Source: Castellaniella sp035707805 (GTDB lineage Bacteria; Pseudomonadota; Gammaproteobacteria; Burkholderiales; Burkholderiaceae_B). Taken from it: DNA of 64,000 nucleotides. Position numbers and translations under genes: made by a program. Location of the stretch: NCBI GenBank assembly GCA_035707805.1, contig DASSTS010000002.1:3572-67571 (forward strand), written 5' to 3'. The notes below the pieces were generated by a model. The model saw nothing but the letters and a program-made list of their open reading frames with translations. It was not told the origin of the DNA and ran no database searches. Shown here in pieces: positions 18,032 to 26,033 of this stretch; positions within the stretch are counted from its first letter, which is position 1, and each line of letters begins with the position of its first letter.

Positions 18032-19414
18032 TTCTCCCGGCTGCCGCCCGCGCCGCTCCAGCCCGACCCAGCACAGGGCGCCGGCCCCCGCCAGCGCCAG
18101 GGCCGCCAGGCCGATCGAGCCATGCATGCCGTGCATGAACGGACCAGGTTCCGTGTTGCGCACCAGGTAGCCGAATACAGCCACTCCCGACAGGCCGCCC
18201 AGCTGGCGGGCCGCGTTCAGGACACCCGAGGCGATGCCGGTGCGCGTGGCCTCCACCGAGGACAATGTCACGTTGGTCATGGTGGGAACGAGCACGGCGA
18301 TGCCGCCGGCCGCCAGCAGCATGGGCGCCACCAGCCATCCATACCCGACGCCGACGTGCACGGGAAGCAGCAGCAGGTATCCCGTGGCGGCGGCGGTCGC
18401 GCCCAGGACCATCAGCAGCCGCGCGCCCAGCCGGGTGACGAGGCGGCCCGCCAGCACGCTGGCCGCCATGAGCGCGAGCGTGAAGGGCAGGAACGCGAAG
18501 CCCGTCTGCTGCGGCGTCAGCCCCTGCTCGATCTGGAAGAAAAGGCTGAAGACGAAGATCAGGCCGTAGTACGAGAAATTGACGATGACGCCGGTGACGG
18601 ACGCGATCGCGAAGGCCGGACGGCGGAACAAGGACAGCGGCAGCATGGGCGCCGGGCTGCGGCGCTCGATGCGGCAGAACCCGGCCACGGACAAGGCCGA
18701 CACCGCCAGGCCCGCTTGGACCCAGGCGCTCGTCCAGCCCAGTCGCGCCATTTCGGTAAGCGTAGCGGTCAGCGCCGCCAATGACAGGACGGCCGCCGAC
18801 TGACCCGCCCAGTCCGGTCGATGGGTGCTTTCCGGGCGCGCGCCGTCGGGGGCGGCGTATCGCAGCGCCAGGCAGCCGCCCAGCAATCCGATGGGCAGGT
18901 TGACGAGGAATATGCTGCGCCAGCCCCAGTGCGTGACCAGCACGCCGCCCAGCACCGGCCCCGCCGCCAGCGCGAGGCTGCCGATGGCGCCCCACCAGCC
19001 CACCGCGCGGCTGCGTCGGGCGGGATCGGGGAAAGCGCGCTGCAGCATGGACAGCGAATTGGGCACCAGCAGCGAGGCGCCCGCCCCCTGGAGCAGTCTG
19101 GCGCCCGTCAGCGCCGCCAGACCCGGCGCGGCTCCGCAGGCGGCCGAGGCCAGCGTGAACACGGCCAGCCCGGCCAGGAACAGTCGCCGCGCACCCCAGC
19201 GGTCGCCGAGCGCGCCGCTGCTGAGCAGCAGGGCCGCGAATGCCAGCGTGTACGCGTTGACGATCCATTCCAGCTGCGTAACGCTCGCGCCGAGGTCCCG
19301 GCGCAGGGCTTCGAGCGCCACATTGACGACGCTGACGTCCAGCAGGACCACGACGAATCCGAGGGCGCTGGCGACGAGCGTGCCGCGCGGCGAGGGTGAG
19401 GCGGACGAAGGCAT
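17978..19414 (-). CDS. MFS transporter, DHA2 (EmrB/QacA) family
   Basis: A 478-residue multidrug-type proton antiporter of the DHA2 group. Diagnostic stretches are LDVSVVNVALEALRRDL in helix 1 (motif D1), SGALGDRWGARRLFLAG in the first cytoplasmic loop (motif A), ARLLQGAGASLLVPNSL and the motif C-like GSLALAAGPVLGGVLVTHWGWR. About 14 hydrophobic segments are visible. The start ATG 19412-19414 was chosen where the protein begins to match; the frame is open further upstream. It is divergent from the LysR gene at 19514, the likely regulator. Substrate unknown. Confidence 0.85.
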   Translation of the reverse strand: MPSSASPSPRGTLVASALGFVVVLLDVSVVNVALEALRRDLGASVTQLEWIVNAYTLAFAALLLSSGALGDRWGARRLFLAGLAVFTLASAACGAAPGLAALTGARLLQGAGASLLVPNSLSMLQRAFPDPARRSRAVGWWGAIGSLALAAGPVLGGVLVTHWGWRSIFLVNLPIGLLGGCLALRYAAPDGARPESTHRPDWAGQSAAVLSLAALTATLTEMARLGWTSAWVQAGLAVSALSVAGFCRIERRSPAPMLPLSLFRRPAFAIASVTGVIVNFSYYGLIFVFSLFFQIEQGLTPQQTGFAFLPFTLALMAASVLAGRLVTRLGARLLMVLGATAAATGYLLLLPVHVGVGYGWLVAPMLLAAGGIAVLVPTMTNVTLSSVEATRTGIASGVLNAARQLGGLSGVAVFGYLVRNTEPGPFMHGMHGSIGLAALALAGAGALCWVGLERRGRQPGESPAIRDQGDRSFLAGKQ

Positions 19415-19513
19415 GGGCGGGCTTTCCGGATTGGATGAAAAGCGTATGCTAGGGGCCGCAGTAACTTGCGTAAATTCCCTGAAACCGCACTTCATACTGG
19501 AGAAAACGCACCG

Positions 19514-20416
19514 ATGTTCGATTGGGAAGACATGCGGCATTTCCTGGCGGTGAGGCGGGCGGGCACCTTGTCGGGCGCGGCCCGGGTGCTGGGCGTGGAC
19601 CACGCCACCGTCAGCCGGCGGCTGGCCGCCTTGGAACGCGAACTGCAAGTCGCCCTGGTCGAGCGCCTGCCGCGCGCCTGCCGCCTGACGCCGGCGGGAC
19701 AGCAGGTGGTCGAAGAGGCGGCCCGGATGGAGGCCGCCGCATTCGCCATCGAGCGAGGCGCCCGCGCCAGCCAGGTGCCGCTCCAGGGCAAGCTCGTGCT
19801 GGGCGCACCGCCCGTGCTGGCCGCCCACTTCCTGGCCGCGCGGATGCCCGACTTCCAGGCCCGCTATCCGGGCGTGCGGCTTTCCGTCGTCGCCGAGGCC
19901 CGGCAGGTCTCGCTGACGCGCAGGGAGGCGGACGTCACCTTGCGGCTGGTCAGGCCCACGGAATCCAGCTACGTGATACGCCGTGTCGGCCGCATGCCGT
20001 TCGCGCTTTATGCCAGCCGCGATTTTCTTGCCGCGCACGATCCGGGCCGGTGGGCCTTCATCGCCTATGACGAGCGGTACGCCGACATGCCCCTGCAACG
20101 GTGGATCCGGGATGCCGCGGGGCGGCATCCCGTCAGTTGTGAACTCAGCGACATCCATAGCCACCTGGTCGCGGCCTGTGCCGGGGCCGGCATCGCCGGC
20201 TTGCCATGTTTCCTGGGCGACGCCGATCCGCAGCTGGCGCGCGTCGCCCGCAAGGTTCCTCCCTTTGCCTTCGATATCTGGCTGGTCACCCATCGGGATC
20301 TTGCGCGCTCGCCGGCCGTGCGCGCCCTCATGGAGTATCTGGGCGGCGCGTTTCGCGGCGATCCGGACCTGGGGCTCGAACTCGGCAGCCGCGCGCCGCG
20401 CTCGGCATCGTCGTAG
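19514..20416 (+). CDS. LysR-family transcriptional regulator with a C-terminus encoded by mutS-derived DNA
   Basis: A 300-residue LysR protein. The start at ATG 19514 gives MFDWEDMRHFLAVRRAGTLS, a standard N-terminus. The HTH is GAARVLGVDHATVSRRLAALE. It is divergent from the DHA2 exporter and probably controls it. The last codons (GSRAPRSASS, about 20385-20416) lie inside a 50-bp piece identical, apart from one base, to the opposite strand of mutS. The natural 3' end has therefore been replaced, and the stop codon comes from mutS sequence read antisense. The effector domain looks otherwise complete, so the protein may still work. Confidence 0.83.
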   Translation: MFDWEDMRHFLAVRRAGTLSGAARVLGVDHATVSRRLAALERELQVALVERLPRACRLTPAGQQVVEEAARMEAAAFAIERGARASQVPLQGKLVLGAPPVLAAHFLAARMPDFQARYPGVRLSVVAEARQVSLTRREADVTLRLVRPTESSYVIRRVGRMPFALYASRDFLAAHDPGRWAFIAYDERYADMPLQRWIRDAAGRHPVSCELSDIHSHLVAACAGAGIAGLPCFLGDADPQLARVARKVPPFAFDIWLVTHRDLARSPAVRALMEYLGGAFRGDPDLGLELGSRAPRSASS

Positions 20417-20434
20417 AACATCTCGTAGAAATCG
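20385..20434. repeat. 50-bp mutS fragment at the LysR/TetR junction
   Basis: This copy matches 13701-13750 in mutS at 49 of 50 bases in the same orientation. On the minus strand it still encodes DFYEMFYDDAERGARL, the MutS mismatch-reading segment, with no other mutS sequence on either side. It forms the 3' end of the LysR gene and lies eight bases from the TetR stop. It is a recombination scar rather than a functional gene. Confidence 0.9.
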
Positions 20435-20442
20435 GCGCCCGG

Positions 20443-21069
20443 CTATCGCCGGTACGTTTCCAGATACGCAGTGAGCAGCCGGACGAGGTGCTCTTCGAGC
20501 CGCGCTTCGAAGCCGTCCCGGGCTTGTCCTTCCAGGCACGCCCGGACGGGTCCCATCAGGGAGCTGAGAGAGATCGCGGCAATCATTGGCGGATCGTCAA
20601 AAGCAGCATCAGAAGCACTCGTCAGCATATCCGCGATAGCCGTCACGAGGCGCGCATGGACGCGGGCGGCCAGTTCCGCACCGCCCCGTTCTCCTGCAAC
20701 CGCATAGAGCGCCTTCGATTCCTGAGGATCGCGCAGCTTCACGGCGAGAAACGTGGAGACCAAAGCCGCAGCCATCCTGGACACGCGCATATGTCGATGG
20801 GCATGACAGACCTGTTCGACGGCTTCCGCGACGTGATCGAGGTGTTTTTCCAATATGTCGGCAAGCAGCGAGTCGCGGTTCGGATAGTACTGATAGAGAC
20901 TGCCGACCGACATGCCTGCGCGTTCGGCCACGCGCGTTGTCGTGCAGCCGCTCAGGCCCTCCCGCACCAAAACCTGAATGGTCGCGGTATGCAGCGCGTT
21001 GACGGTCGCCAGCGAACGCGCTTGGATCGGGGTTTTACGGGGTTTCAGGGATGCTGCCGTCTTGCTCAT
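20443..21069 (-). CDS. TetR-family transcriptional regulator
   Basis: The product is 208 residues from ATG 21067-21069 (MSKTAASLKPRKTPIQARS). An in-frame TTG at 21084 is possible but less convincing. The DNA-binding domain includes TTTRVAERAGMSVGSLYQYYPNRDSLL at about residues 45-71, the classic TetR helix-turn-helix with its YQYYPN signature. The rest is a helical ligand-binding domain without recognisable specificity. It is divergent from the aldo/keto reductase gene, its probable target, across a 72-base region with a TATACT element. The stop lies eight bases from the mutS-derived scar. Confidence 0.85.
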   Translation of the reverse strand: MSKTAASLKPRKTPIQARSLATVNALHTATIQVLVREGLSGCTTTRVAERAGMSVGSLYQYYPNRDSLLADILEKHLDHVAEAVEQVCHAHRHMRVSRMAAALVSTFLAVKLRDPQESKALYAVAGERGGAELAARVHARLVTAIADMLTSASDAAFDDPPMIAAISLSSLMGPVRACLEGQARDGFEARLEEHLVRLLTAYLETYRR

Positions 21070-21141
21070 GGAATGCGAATTCAAAAACTGAGGGATGCTT
21101 CATATACTACAACTCAAATGACCAGACCAAGAAGGATGGAT

Positions 21142-22008
21142 ATGAAAAGCATCGACAAGGCAGGTACGTTTTCCTTGGGAACCCGGATGGTGAAGCGATT
21201 CGGCTACGGCGCCATGCAGCTTGCGGGGCCGGGAGTGTTCGGTCCGCCGAAGGACCGAAACGCAGCGGTAGCCGTCCTGCGTGAGGCTGTCGCGCTGGGC
21301 ATCAACCATATCGATACCAGCGACTTTTACGGCCCGCACATCACCAATCAGATCATTCGTGAAGCCTTGAGCCCTTATCCCGACGATCTCACCATCGTGA
21401 CCAAGATCGGGGCCATGCGCGGAGAAGACGCCTCCTGGCTGCAGGCCGATTCGGCGCAAGCTCTGACGCAGGCGGTACACGATAATCTGCGCAATCTCGC
21501 GGTCGACAGGCTGGACGTCGTCAATCTGCGGATCATGTTCAGGACGGACGGGCCGGCCGAGGGTTCCATCGAAGAGCCGTTGACTGCTTTGATCGAACTG
21601 CAGCAGAAGGGGCTGGTACGGCATATCGGCCTCAGCAATGTCACCTCGGCGCAGGTAGCGCAAGCGCGGGCGCTCACGCCCATCGCCTGCGTGCAGAACA
21701 TGTACAACATTGCGCACCGGCAGGACGACGGACTGATCGATGATCTCGCCCGGGACGGCGTCGCCTATGTTCCCTTCTTTCCCCTCGGCGGCTTTTCGCC
21801 ATTGCAGTCGTCCGCGCTGTCGACTATCGCCAGCCGCCTTGATGCCACACCCATGCAGGTGGCGCTCGCGTGGCTGCTTCGCCGGTCGCCGAATATTCTG
21901 TTGATTCCCGGGACTTCCTCCGTCTTGCATTTGCGGGAGAACCTCGCCGCAGCCGAACTCGAGTTGCCGGATGATGTGCTTGGCCTGCTGGACGGGATCG
22001 GCGCGTGA
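21142..22008 (+). CDS. Aldo/keto reductase family oxidoreductase
   Basis: An NADPH-dependent aldo/keto reductase of 288 residues. Start ATG 21142 was chosen because AGAAGGA lies at the right distance. In-frame ATGs at 21118 and 21136 also exist. Barrel motifs are GINHIDTSDFYG with Asp58 and Tyr63, and VTKIG with Lys88. The fourth catalytic position, usually a His in a Y/LH motif, reads VVNLRIMF here, with an Arg. This variant is seen in some bacterial AKRs. LVRHIGLSNV and ACVQNMYNI follow. It likely detoxifies or reduces a carbonyl compound under control of the divergent TetR protein. Confidence 0.87.
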   Translation: MKSIDKAGTFSLGTRMVKRFGYGAMQLAGPGVFGPPKDRNAAVAVLREAVALGINHIDTSDFYGPHITNQIIREALSPYPDDLTIVTKIGAMRGEDASWLQADSAQALTQAVHDNLRNLAVDRLDVVNLRIMFRTDGPAEGSIEEPLTALIELQQKGLVRHIGLSNVTSAQVAQARALTPIACVQNMYNIAHRQDDGLIDDLARDGVAYVPFFPLGGFSPLQSSALSTIASRLDATPMQVALAWLLRRSPNILLIPGTSSVLHLRENLAAAELELPDDVLGLLDGIGA

Positions 22009-22062
22009 ACGTCAGTGCGGTCTTGCCGGGTCGCAGCCGCCCCTCCCGATGTCGGGGTCGGG

Positions 22063-22716
22063 TCAGGTGGGGATGCGAGCCTCGAACCCTTGCATCGCCA
22101 CACGGGCCACGTCTTCCAGCTCAGCGCGGCTGGCGCCGTCGCGGGCCAGTATCGACATGCCGTTCTGCACGGTCTGGATGAATCGGGCCAAGCCCTGGAC
22201 GTCGACCGAGGCCGGTATTTCACCCTCGGCCACGGCACGGCCTAGACGATTCTTCACGAGGTCGAGTGTCGCGCTACGCGCCGTTTTCACCAGTGCGCCA
22301 AGCTCCGGGTGACCTTCGCTGCCGACCGAGGAGAGGGTCACCATGCACCCGCGCGGAATGTCGGCGAGGTCTCCGGTCAGCGCTGCGGCGGAATCCAGCA
22401 GCAGGGATTCCACGGCTTCATGCGCGGTGATGGCGGCAAAGAATCTGTCCCAGACCAGAGCCTCGTAGTGGGTCCGGTAGTAGTTCAGTGCCTCGGCATA
22501 GAGCGCTTCCTTCGAGCCGAACGCAGCGTACAAGCTGGGCGAGCCGATCCCCATCGCATGCTTAAGATCCGCGATGGAGGTGGCTTCGTAACCCTTCGTC
22601 CAGAACAGCCGGGTCGCTTGGGCCAAGGCGGCTTCCCGGTCGAACGCCCGGGGCCGGCCGCGGTCGCGCCCGCCGCCTGTTTGCGCCTTTCCTGGTGTTT
22701 GTCTAGAGTTTTGCAT
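22063..22716 (-). CDS. TetR-family transcriptional regulator
   Basis: This 217-residue TetR protein has an Arg/Gly-rich N-terminal tail (GGGRDRGRPRAF) and an HTH reading ATSIADLKHAMGIGSPSLYAAFGSKEAL, the signature of the large group of TetR proteins that pair with oxidoreductases and sense electrophiles. The start codon (22714-22716) overlaps the first of three operator-like repeats. This implies autoregulation together with control of the divergent oxidoreductase gene at 22929. Confidence 0.87.
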   Translation of the reverse strand: MQNSRQTPGKAQTGGGRDRGRPRAFDREAALAQATRLFWTKGYEATSIADLKHAMGIGSPSLYAAFGSKEALYAEALNYYRTHYEALVWDRFFAAITAHEAVESLLLDSAAALTGDLADIPRGCMVTLSSVGSEGHPELGALVKTARSATLDLVKNRLGRAVAEGEIPASVDVQGLARFIQTVQNGMSILARDGASRAELEDVARVAMQGFEARIPT

Positions 22717-22729
22717 CGATCGATACAGA
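22710..22729. promoter_or_regulatory. TetR operator-like site 1
   Basis: The 15 bases 22715-22729 (ATCGATCGATACAGA) are shared with site 3. The core ATCGATCGAT is self-complementary. The site overlaps the TetR start codon. Confidence 0.6.
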
Positions 22730-22765
22730 AATTGATTGACTTCATCTCAGCACAACTTTACCATT

Positions 22766-22785
22766 TATCTATCAATCGATACAGA
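22766..22785. promoter_or_regulatory. TetR operator-like site 2
   Basis: TATCTATCAATCGATACAGA differs from site 3 at a single base out of 20. It lies mid-way in the divergent region between the TetR gene and the oxidoreductase gene. Confidence 0.6.
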
Positions 22786-22823
22786 AATTCTCGGGCAAGC
22801 AATCATCTACGCCGTTCGCTCGG

Positions 22824-22854
22824 AAATTCTGTATCTATCGATCGATACAGATTT
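22824..22854. promoter_or_regulatory. TetR operator-like site 3 (strongest inverted repeat)
   Basis: The site contains TATCTATCGATCGATACAGA at 22832-22851. It extends into a larger inverted repeat with arms AAATTCTGTATC (22824-22835) and GATACAGATTT (22844-22854). It is 74 bases before the oxidoreductase start. Confidence 0.65.
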
Positions 22855-22928
22855 AACGGGGCGGGTCCCCATGGAGGCTCGGTGCAAAGGCTTTCTCCCA
22901 TACCCGCCACTCTCCTGAAGGAAATGAG

Positions 22929-23954
22929 ATGTCCAGCAAAACAAATCGCCAGATCGTCGTTGCGGCACGACCGAACGGAAATGCCACCTTGAATGACTTT
23001 GGTTTCGTCGAACAGCCGGTGCCGGTTCCAGGCGAGGGTGAAGTCCTGAGCCGTAATGTGCTGATTTCGATCGACCCCTACCAACGCAATCTGATGGGTA
23101 ATGCATCTTCCGAGTCACCGCCGGTTGATCTTGGCCAGCCTATGCCCGGTCCGACCGTCGCGATCGTCGAGCAGAGCAGGAACCCGGACTTCAGCATCGG
23201 CGATTACGTTGTTGCCTGGTCGGGCTGGCAGCAATACGGGCTGTCCGACGGTGCCGACCTGAGAAAGATCGATGCCGGGATCGCGCCGCTTTCAACCGCG
23301 CTCGGCGTGCTGGGGCACACCGGGCTGACAGCGTGGTTGGGCATTACCAAATTCATGGATCCAAAGCCGGGCGGTACGCTCGTCGTAACGGCTGCCGCGG
23401 GTTCGGTAGGTTCGGTCGCAGGGCAACTGGCCAAGCTGCGCGGCCACCGGGTTCTCGGCATCGCAGGGGGCGCGGAAAAGGTGCGGTACCTGACGGAGGA
23501 ACTGAATCTGGATGGCGCGGTGGACTACAAGAGACAGGATTTCAACGAACGACTGGCCGCCGCCTTGCCTGACGGGCTGGATGCCTTGCTCGACAACGTC
23601 GGGGGCACCCTGTTCGAGGCGCTGATGCCGCATTTCAATCATCAGGCACATATCGCCATTGCCGGCTTGATTTCTCAGTACGCCCATCCCGGAGCGGCAC
23701 CCGGTCCCAACCGTTTGCCCGACCTTTTGACCTCGTTCCTGTATCGCTTCATCCAGGTGCGGGGCTTTGCGATGCCGGATCATGTCGACCGCTACCCCGA
23801 ATTCCTGGCGGAAGTGACTCCACTGGTCAGGCAAGGAAAAATCAAATACAGCGAAGAGTTCGTGGACGGGTTTGACAACATCCCGACTGCGTTCTTGCGG
23901 CTGTACGACAGAAGCAATCCGAATCGCGGCAAGTTGATTGCGCGGGTAGGATGA
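22929..23954 (+). CDS. NADP-dependent medium-chain oxidoreductase (zinc-independent, CurA/leukotriene B4 dehydrogenase-like)
   Basis: The product is 341 residues. The N-terminal substrate domain has GEVLSRNVLISIDPYQRNLM, typical of the PTGR/CurA group, which reduce alpha,beta-unsaturated carbonyls. The nucleotide-binding motif is VTAAAGSVGSVAGQLAKLRG, with GIAGGAEKVRYL and LDALLDNVGGTLFEALM following. There are no zinc-ligand cysteines. The start ATG 22929 follows GAAGGAA. It is controlled most probably by the divergent TetR protein through the three repeats upstream. It probably acts against reactive enones or quinones in the cytoplasm. Confidence 0.87.
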   Translation: MSSKTNRQIVVAARPNGNATLNDFGFVEQPVPVPGEGEVLSRNVLISIDPYQRNLMGNASSESPPVDLGQPMPGPTVAIVEQSRNPDFSIGDYVVAWSGWQQYGLSDGADLRKIDAGIAPLSTALGVLGHTGLTAWLGITKFMDPKPGGTLVVTAAAGSVGSVAGQLAKLRGHRVLGIAGGAEKVRYLTEELNLDGAVDYKRQDFNERLAAALPDGLDALLDNVGGTLFEALMPHFNHQAHIAIAGLISQYAHPGAAPGPNRLPDLLTSFLYRFIQVRGFAMPDHVDRYPEFLAEVTPLVRQGKIKYSEEFVDGFDNIPTAFLRLYDRSNPNRGKLIARVG

Positions 23955-24111
23955 TCTCCGCGCATCGCAGCAAGGCGGTTCGAGAGCGGCTCATTGTCGG
24001 CCAGCGTGCCGTCCCGCTCAGGCTGGCGCGGCACTGGTCAAATTTTTATCTGCGGCTCCAATTCCTTGATCCGGAAAGAGAATTTCCGCTGTTCCCCCAC
24101 TTGTCCATGAC

Positions 24112-24136
24112 TTTGTCCACATTCTGCGTGGACAAA
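24112..24136. promoter_or_regulatory. Inverted repeat upstream of the MscS-like channel gene
   Basis: TTTGTCCAC and GTGGACAAA form a perfect 9-bp inverted repeat with a 7-base loop, 50 bases before the channel start. A further TTGTCCA copy lies at 24101-24107. TAGAAT at 24147-24152 could be a -10 element. The repeat could be an operator or the end of the upstream oxidoreductase transcript. No T-run follows it. Nothing else is recognisable in 23955-24185. Confidence 0.35.
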
Positions 24137-24185
24137 TCGGGCACGGTAGAATCGCCCCGTCTGAATCAGAAAAGGATGTTACGCC

Positions 24186-25007
24186 GTGGAAAAATTTCAA
24201 GCCTTCTGGGCCTCCATGCCCGACCTGCAGGATGCGGCCGTGCACCTGCTGGTGACGCTGCTCATCCTGGTGCTCGGCTGGATGGCCTCCAATCTGATGG
24301 GGCGGTGGGTGCGGCGGCTGGCGGACCATTCCACCCGCATCGATCCCACCGTCATTCCGATCGTGCGCAGCGTCACGGTCTGGACGGTGCGCACCGTGGT
24401 GCTGCTGGCCGTACTGGCGCGCCTGGGCGTGCAGACGGCCAGCCTGGTGGCGATGCTGGGCGCCTCGGCCCTGGCCATCGGGCTCGCGCTGCAGGGCACG
24501 CTGCAGAATTTCGCGGCGGGGATCATGCTGCTGCTGTTGCGGCCGGTGCGGGCGGGCGAGTTCGTGTCGGTCGAAGGCAAGGGCATGGGCACGGTCGACG
24601 AGATCGGCCTGTTCATGACGCGGCTGGTGCAGGCCGACGGCATCCACCTGTTGCTGCCCAATTCCCTGGTGTGGGGCAATCCTATCGTCAACTACAGCCG
24701 CAACAACGTCCGCCGTCTGGACATAATGGTGGGCGTGCGCCACGACGACGACCTGGAGGCGGCGATGGCCGTGCTGCAGGGGCTGGTGGAACGGCATGCC
24801 GACGTCCTGGCGGAGCCCGCGTCCCAGGTCATGGTGATGGAATACCGGGACAGCACCGTCATGCTGAACATCCGTCTGTGGACGCTGTCGGAAAAATACT
24901 GGGACGTGCGTTTCGACCTGCAGCGCCAGGCGCCGCGGGTGCTGCGCGAGGCCGGCCTGCGCAGTCCGATCCCTCTGCGCGAGGTGCGTACGGTGGAGGC
25001 CGCCTGA
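24186..25007 (+). CDS. MscS-family small-conductance mechanosensitive channel
   Basis: A 273-residue inner-membrane channel that opens under membrane tension to relieve osmotic stress. Three transmembrane segments lie at about residues 18-38, 60-80 and 85-118. The pore-lining third helix, GASALAIGLALQGTLQNFAAG, carries the Gly/Ala pattern of MscS. The beta domain follows with RAGEFVSVEGKGMGTVDEIG and HLLLPNSLVWGNPIVNYSRN, and a cytoplasmic cage domain completes it. The start is a GTG at 24186, preceded by AAAAGGA. Size is close to E. coli MscS (286). Confidence 0.9.
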   Translation: MEKFQAFWASMPDLQDAAVHLLVTLLILVLGWMASNLMGRWVRRLADHSTRIDPTVIPIVRSVTVWTVRTVVLLAVLARLGVQTASLVAMLGASALAIGLALQGTLQNFAAGIMLLLLRPVRAGEFVSVEGKGMGTVDEIGLFMTRLVQADGIHLLLPNSLVWGNPIVNYSRNNVRRLDIMVGVRHDDDLEAAMAVLQGLVERHADVLAEPASQVMVMEYRDSTVMLNIRLWTLSEKYWDVRFDLQRQAPRVLREAGLRSPIPLREVRTVEAA

Positions 25008-25082
25008 GGCGCTGGCGGTTGCATCGGCCGACGCCGGGCGGCATCCCGCTCAGGCGGCGTCGTCCGGCGGACGCCCGGAGTC

Positions 25083-26027
25083 CTATTCCACCATCCGGTT
25101 CAGGCGCTCGGCGTCCAGCGGCCGCTGGCCGTTCTCGATGCGTTGGCCCAGGTCTTCCATGGCCTGGCACAGGCGATGGATGCGGGCGTCCTGCTGGGCG
25201 GTGTGGTTGATCAGTTCGTGCAGGACCTTGACCAGAGGGTCGTCGTCCGACCGGCCGACCCCGTAGGGGGCGAAGTCCTCGGCCGGGTTCTCGGCGCCCG
25301 CGCCGCTTTCGTCCGCGCGGCCGCGTTGCAGCAGTTCCTGCAGCGGCCGGGCCGCCCATTCCGACTGGCAGGGCAGGTCGCGGCCGGCCGGCGCGCCGCC
25401 GTCCGCCGCCGCGCCGGCGACGCCCGCTTGCGCGTCGGGGGTGCGGCCGTCCCCCGGCGCTGCCGTGCGCGCATCCGAGGCGGCCGGCGACGCGGCCTCG
25501 GCGGCATGATCCTGGGGCAGGATGATGCGGGCGGGGTTGCCCACGGCGGTGGCCCCGGCGGGAACGGGCTTGATGACGACGGCGTTCGACCCCACGCGGG
25601 CGTGGGCGCCCACGGTGAAGCCGCCCAGGATCTGGGCGCCGGCGCCGACGACCACGCCTTCCTCGAGGGTGGGGTGGCGTTTCTCGCCCTTGTAGAGGCG
25701 GGTGCCCCCCAGCGTGACGCCCTGGTAGATCGTGCAGTCGTCGCCGATCTCGGCGGTCTCGCCGATCACCACGCCGAAGCCGTGGTCGATGAAGACGCGC
25801 CGGCCGATCACCGCGCCCGGGTGGATCTCGATGCCGGTCAGCATCCTGCCCAGGTGCGACAGGAAGCGTCCGGCCCAGTACCAGCCGCGGCGCCACAGGC
25901 CGTGCGCGGCCCGGTGGATCAGGATGGCGTGCAGGCCCGGATAGCAGGTCAGGATCTCGATGCGGCTGCGGGCCGCGGGATCGCGTTCGTGGATGCAGGC
26001 GATTTCTTCGCGGAGCTGTTCAAACAT
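25083..26027 (-). CDS. cysE: Serine O-acetyltransferase with extended C-terminus
   Basis: This enzyme makes O-acetylserine for cysteine synthesis. The left-handed beta-helix is visible at about residues 65-170 as hexapeptide repeats, with IHPGAVIGRRVFIDHGFGVV (Asp81, His82) and VTLGGTRLYKGEKRHPTLEEGV. The N-terminus is short, as in the compact SAT class. After residue 170 there is an Ala/Gly/Pro-rich linker of about 85 residues, then a conserved tail beginning DFAPYGVGRSDDDPLVKVLHEL. The total of 314 is long for this class. It lies six bases downstream of trmJ and is probably co-transcribed with it. Confidence 0.9.
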   Translation of the reverse strand: MFEQLREEIACIHERDPAARSRIEILTCYPGLHAILIHRAAHGLWRRGWYWAGRFLSHLGRMLTGIEIHPGAVIGRRVFIDHGFGVVIGETAEIGDDCTIYQGVTLGGTRLYKGEKRHPTLEEGVVVGAGAQILGGFTVGAHARVGSNAVVIKPVPAGATAVGNPARIILPQDHAAEAASPAASDARTAAPGDGRTPDAQAGVAGAAADGGAPAGRDLPCQSEWAARPLQELLQRGRADESGAGAENPAEDFAPYGVGRSDDDPLVKVLHELINHTAQQDARIHRLCQAMEDLGQRIENGQRPLDAERLNRMVE

Positions 26028-26033
26028 GGCGGG

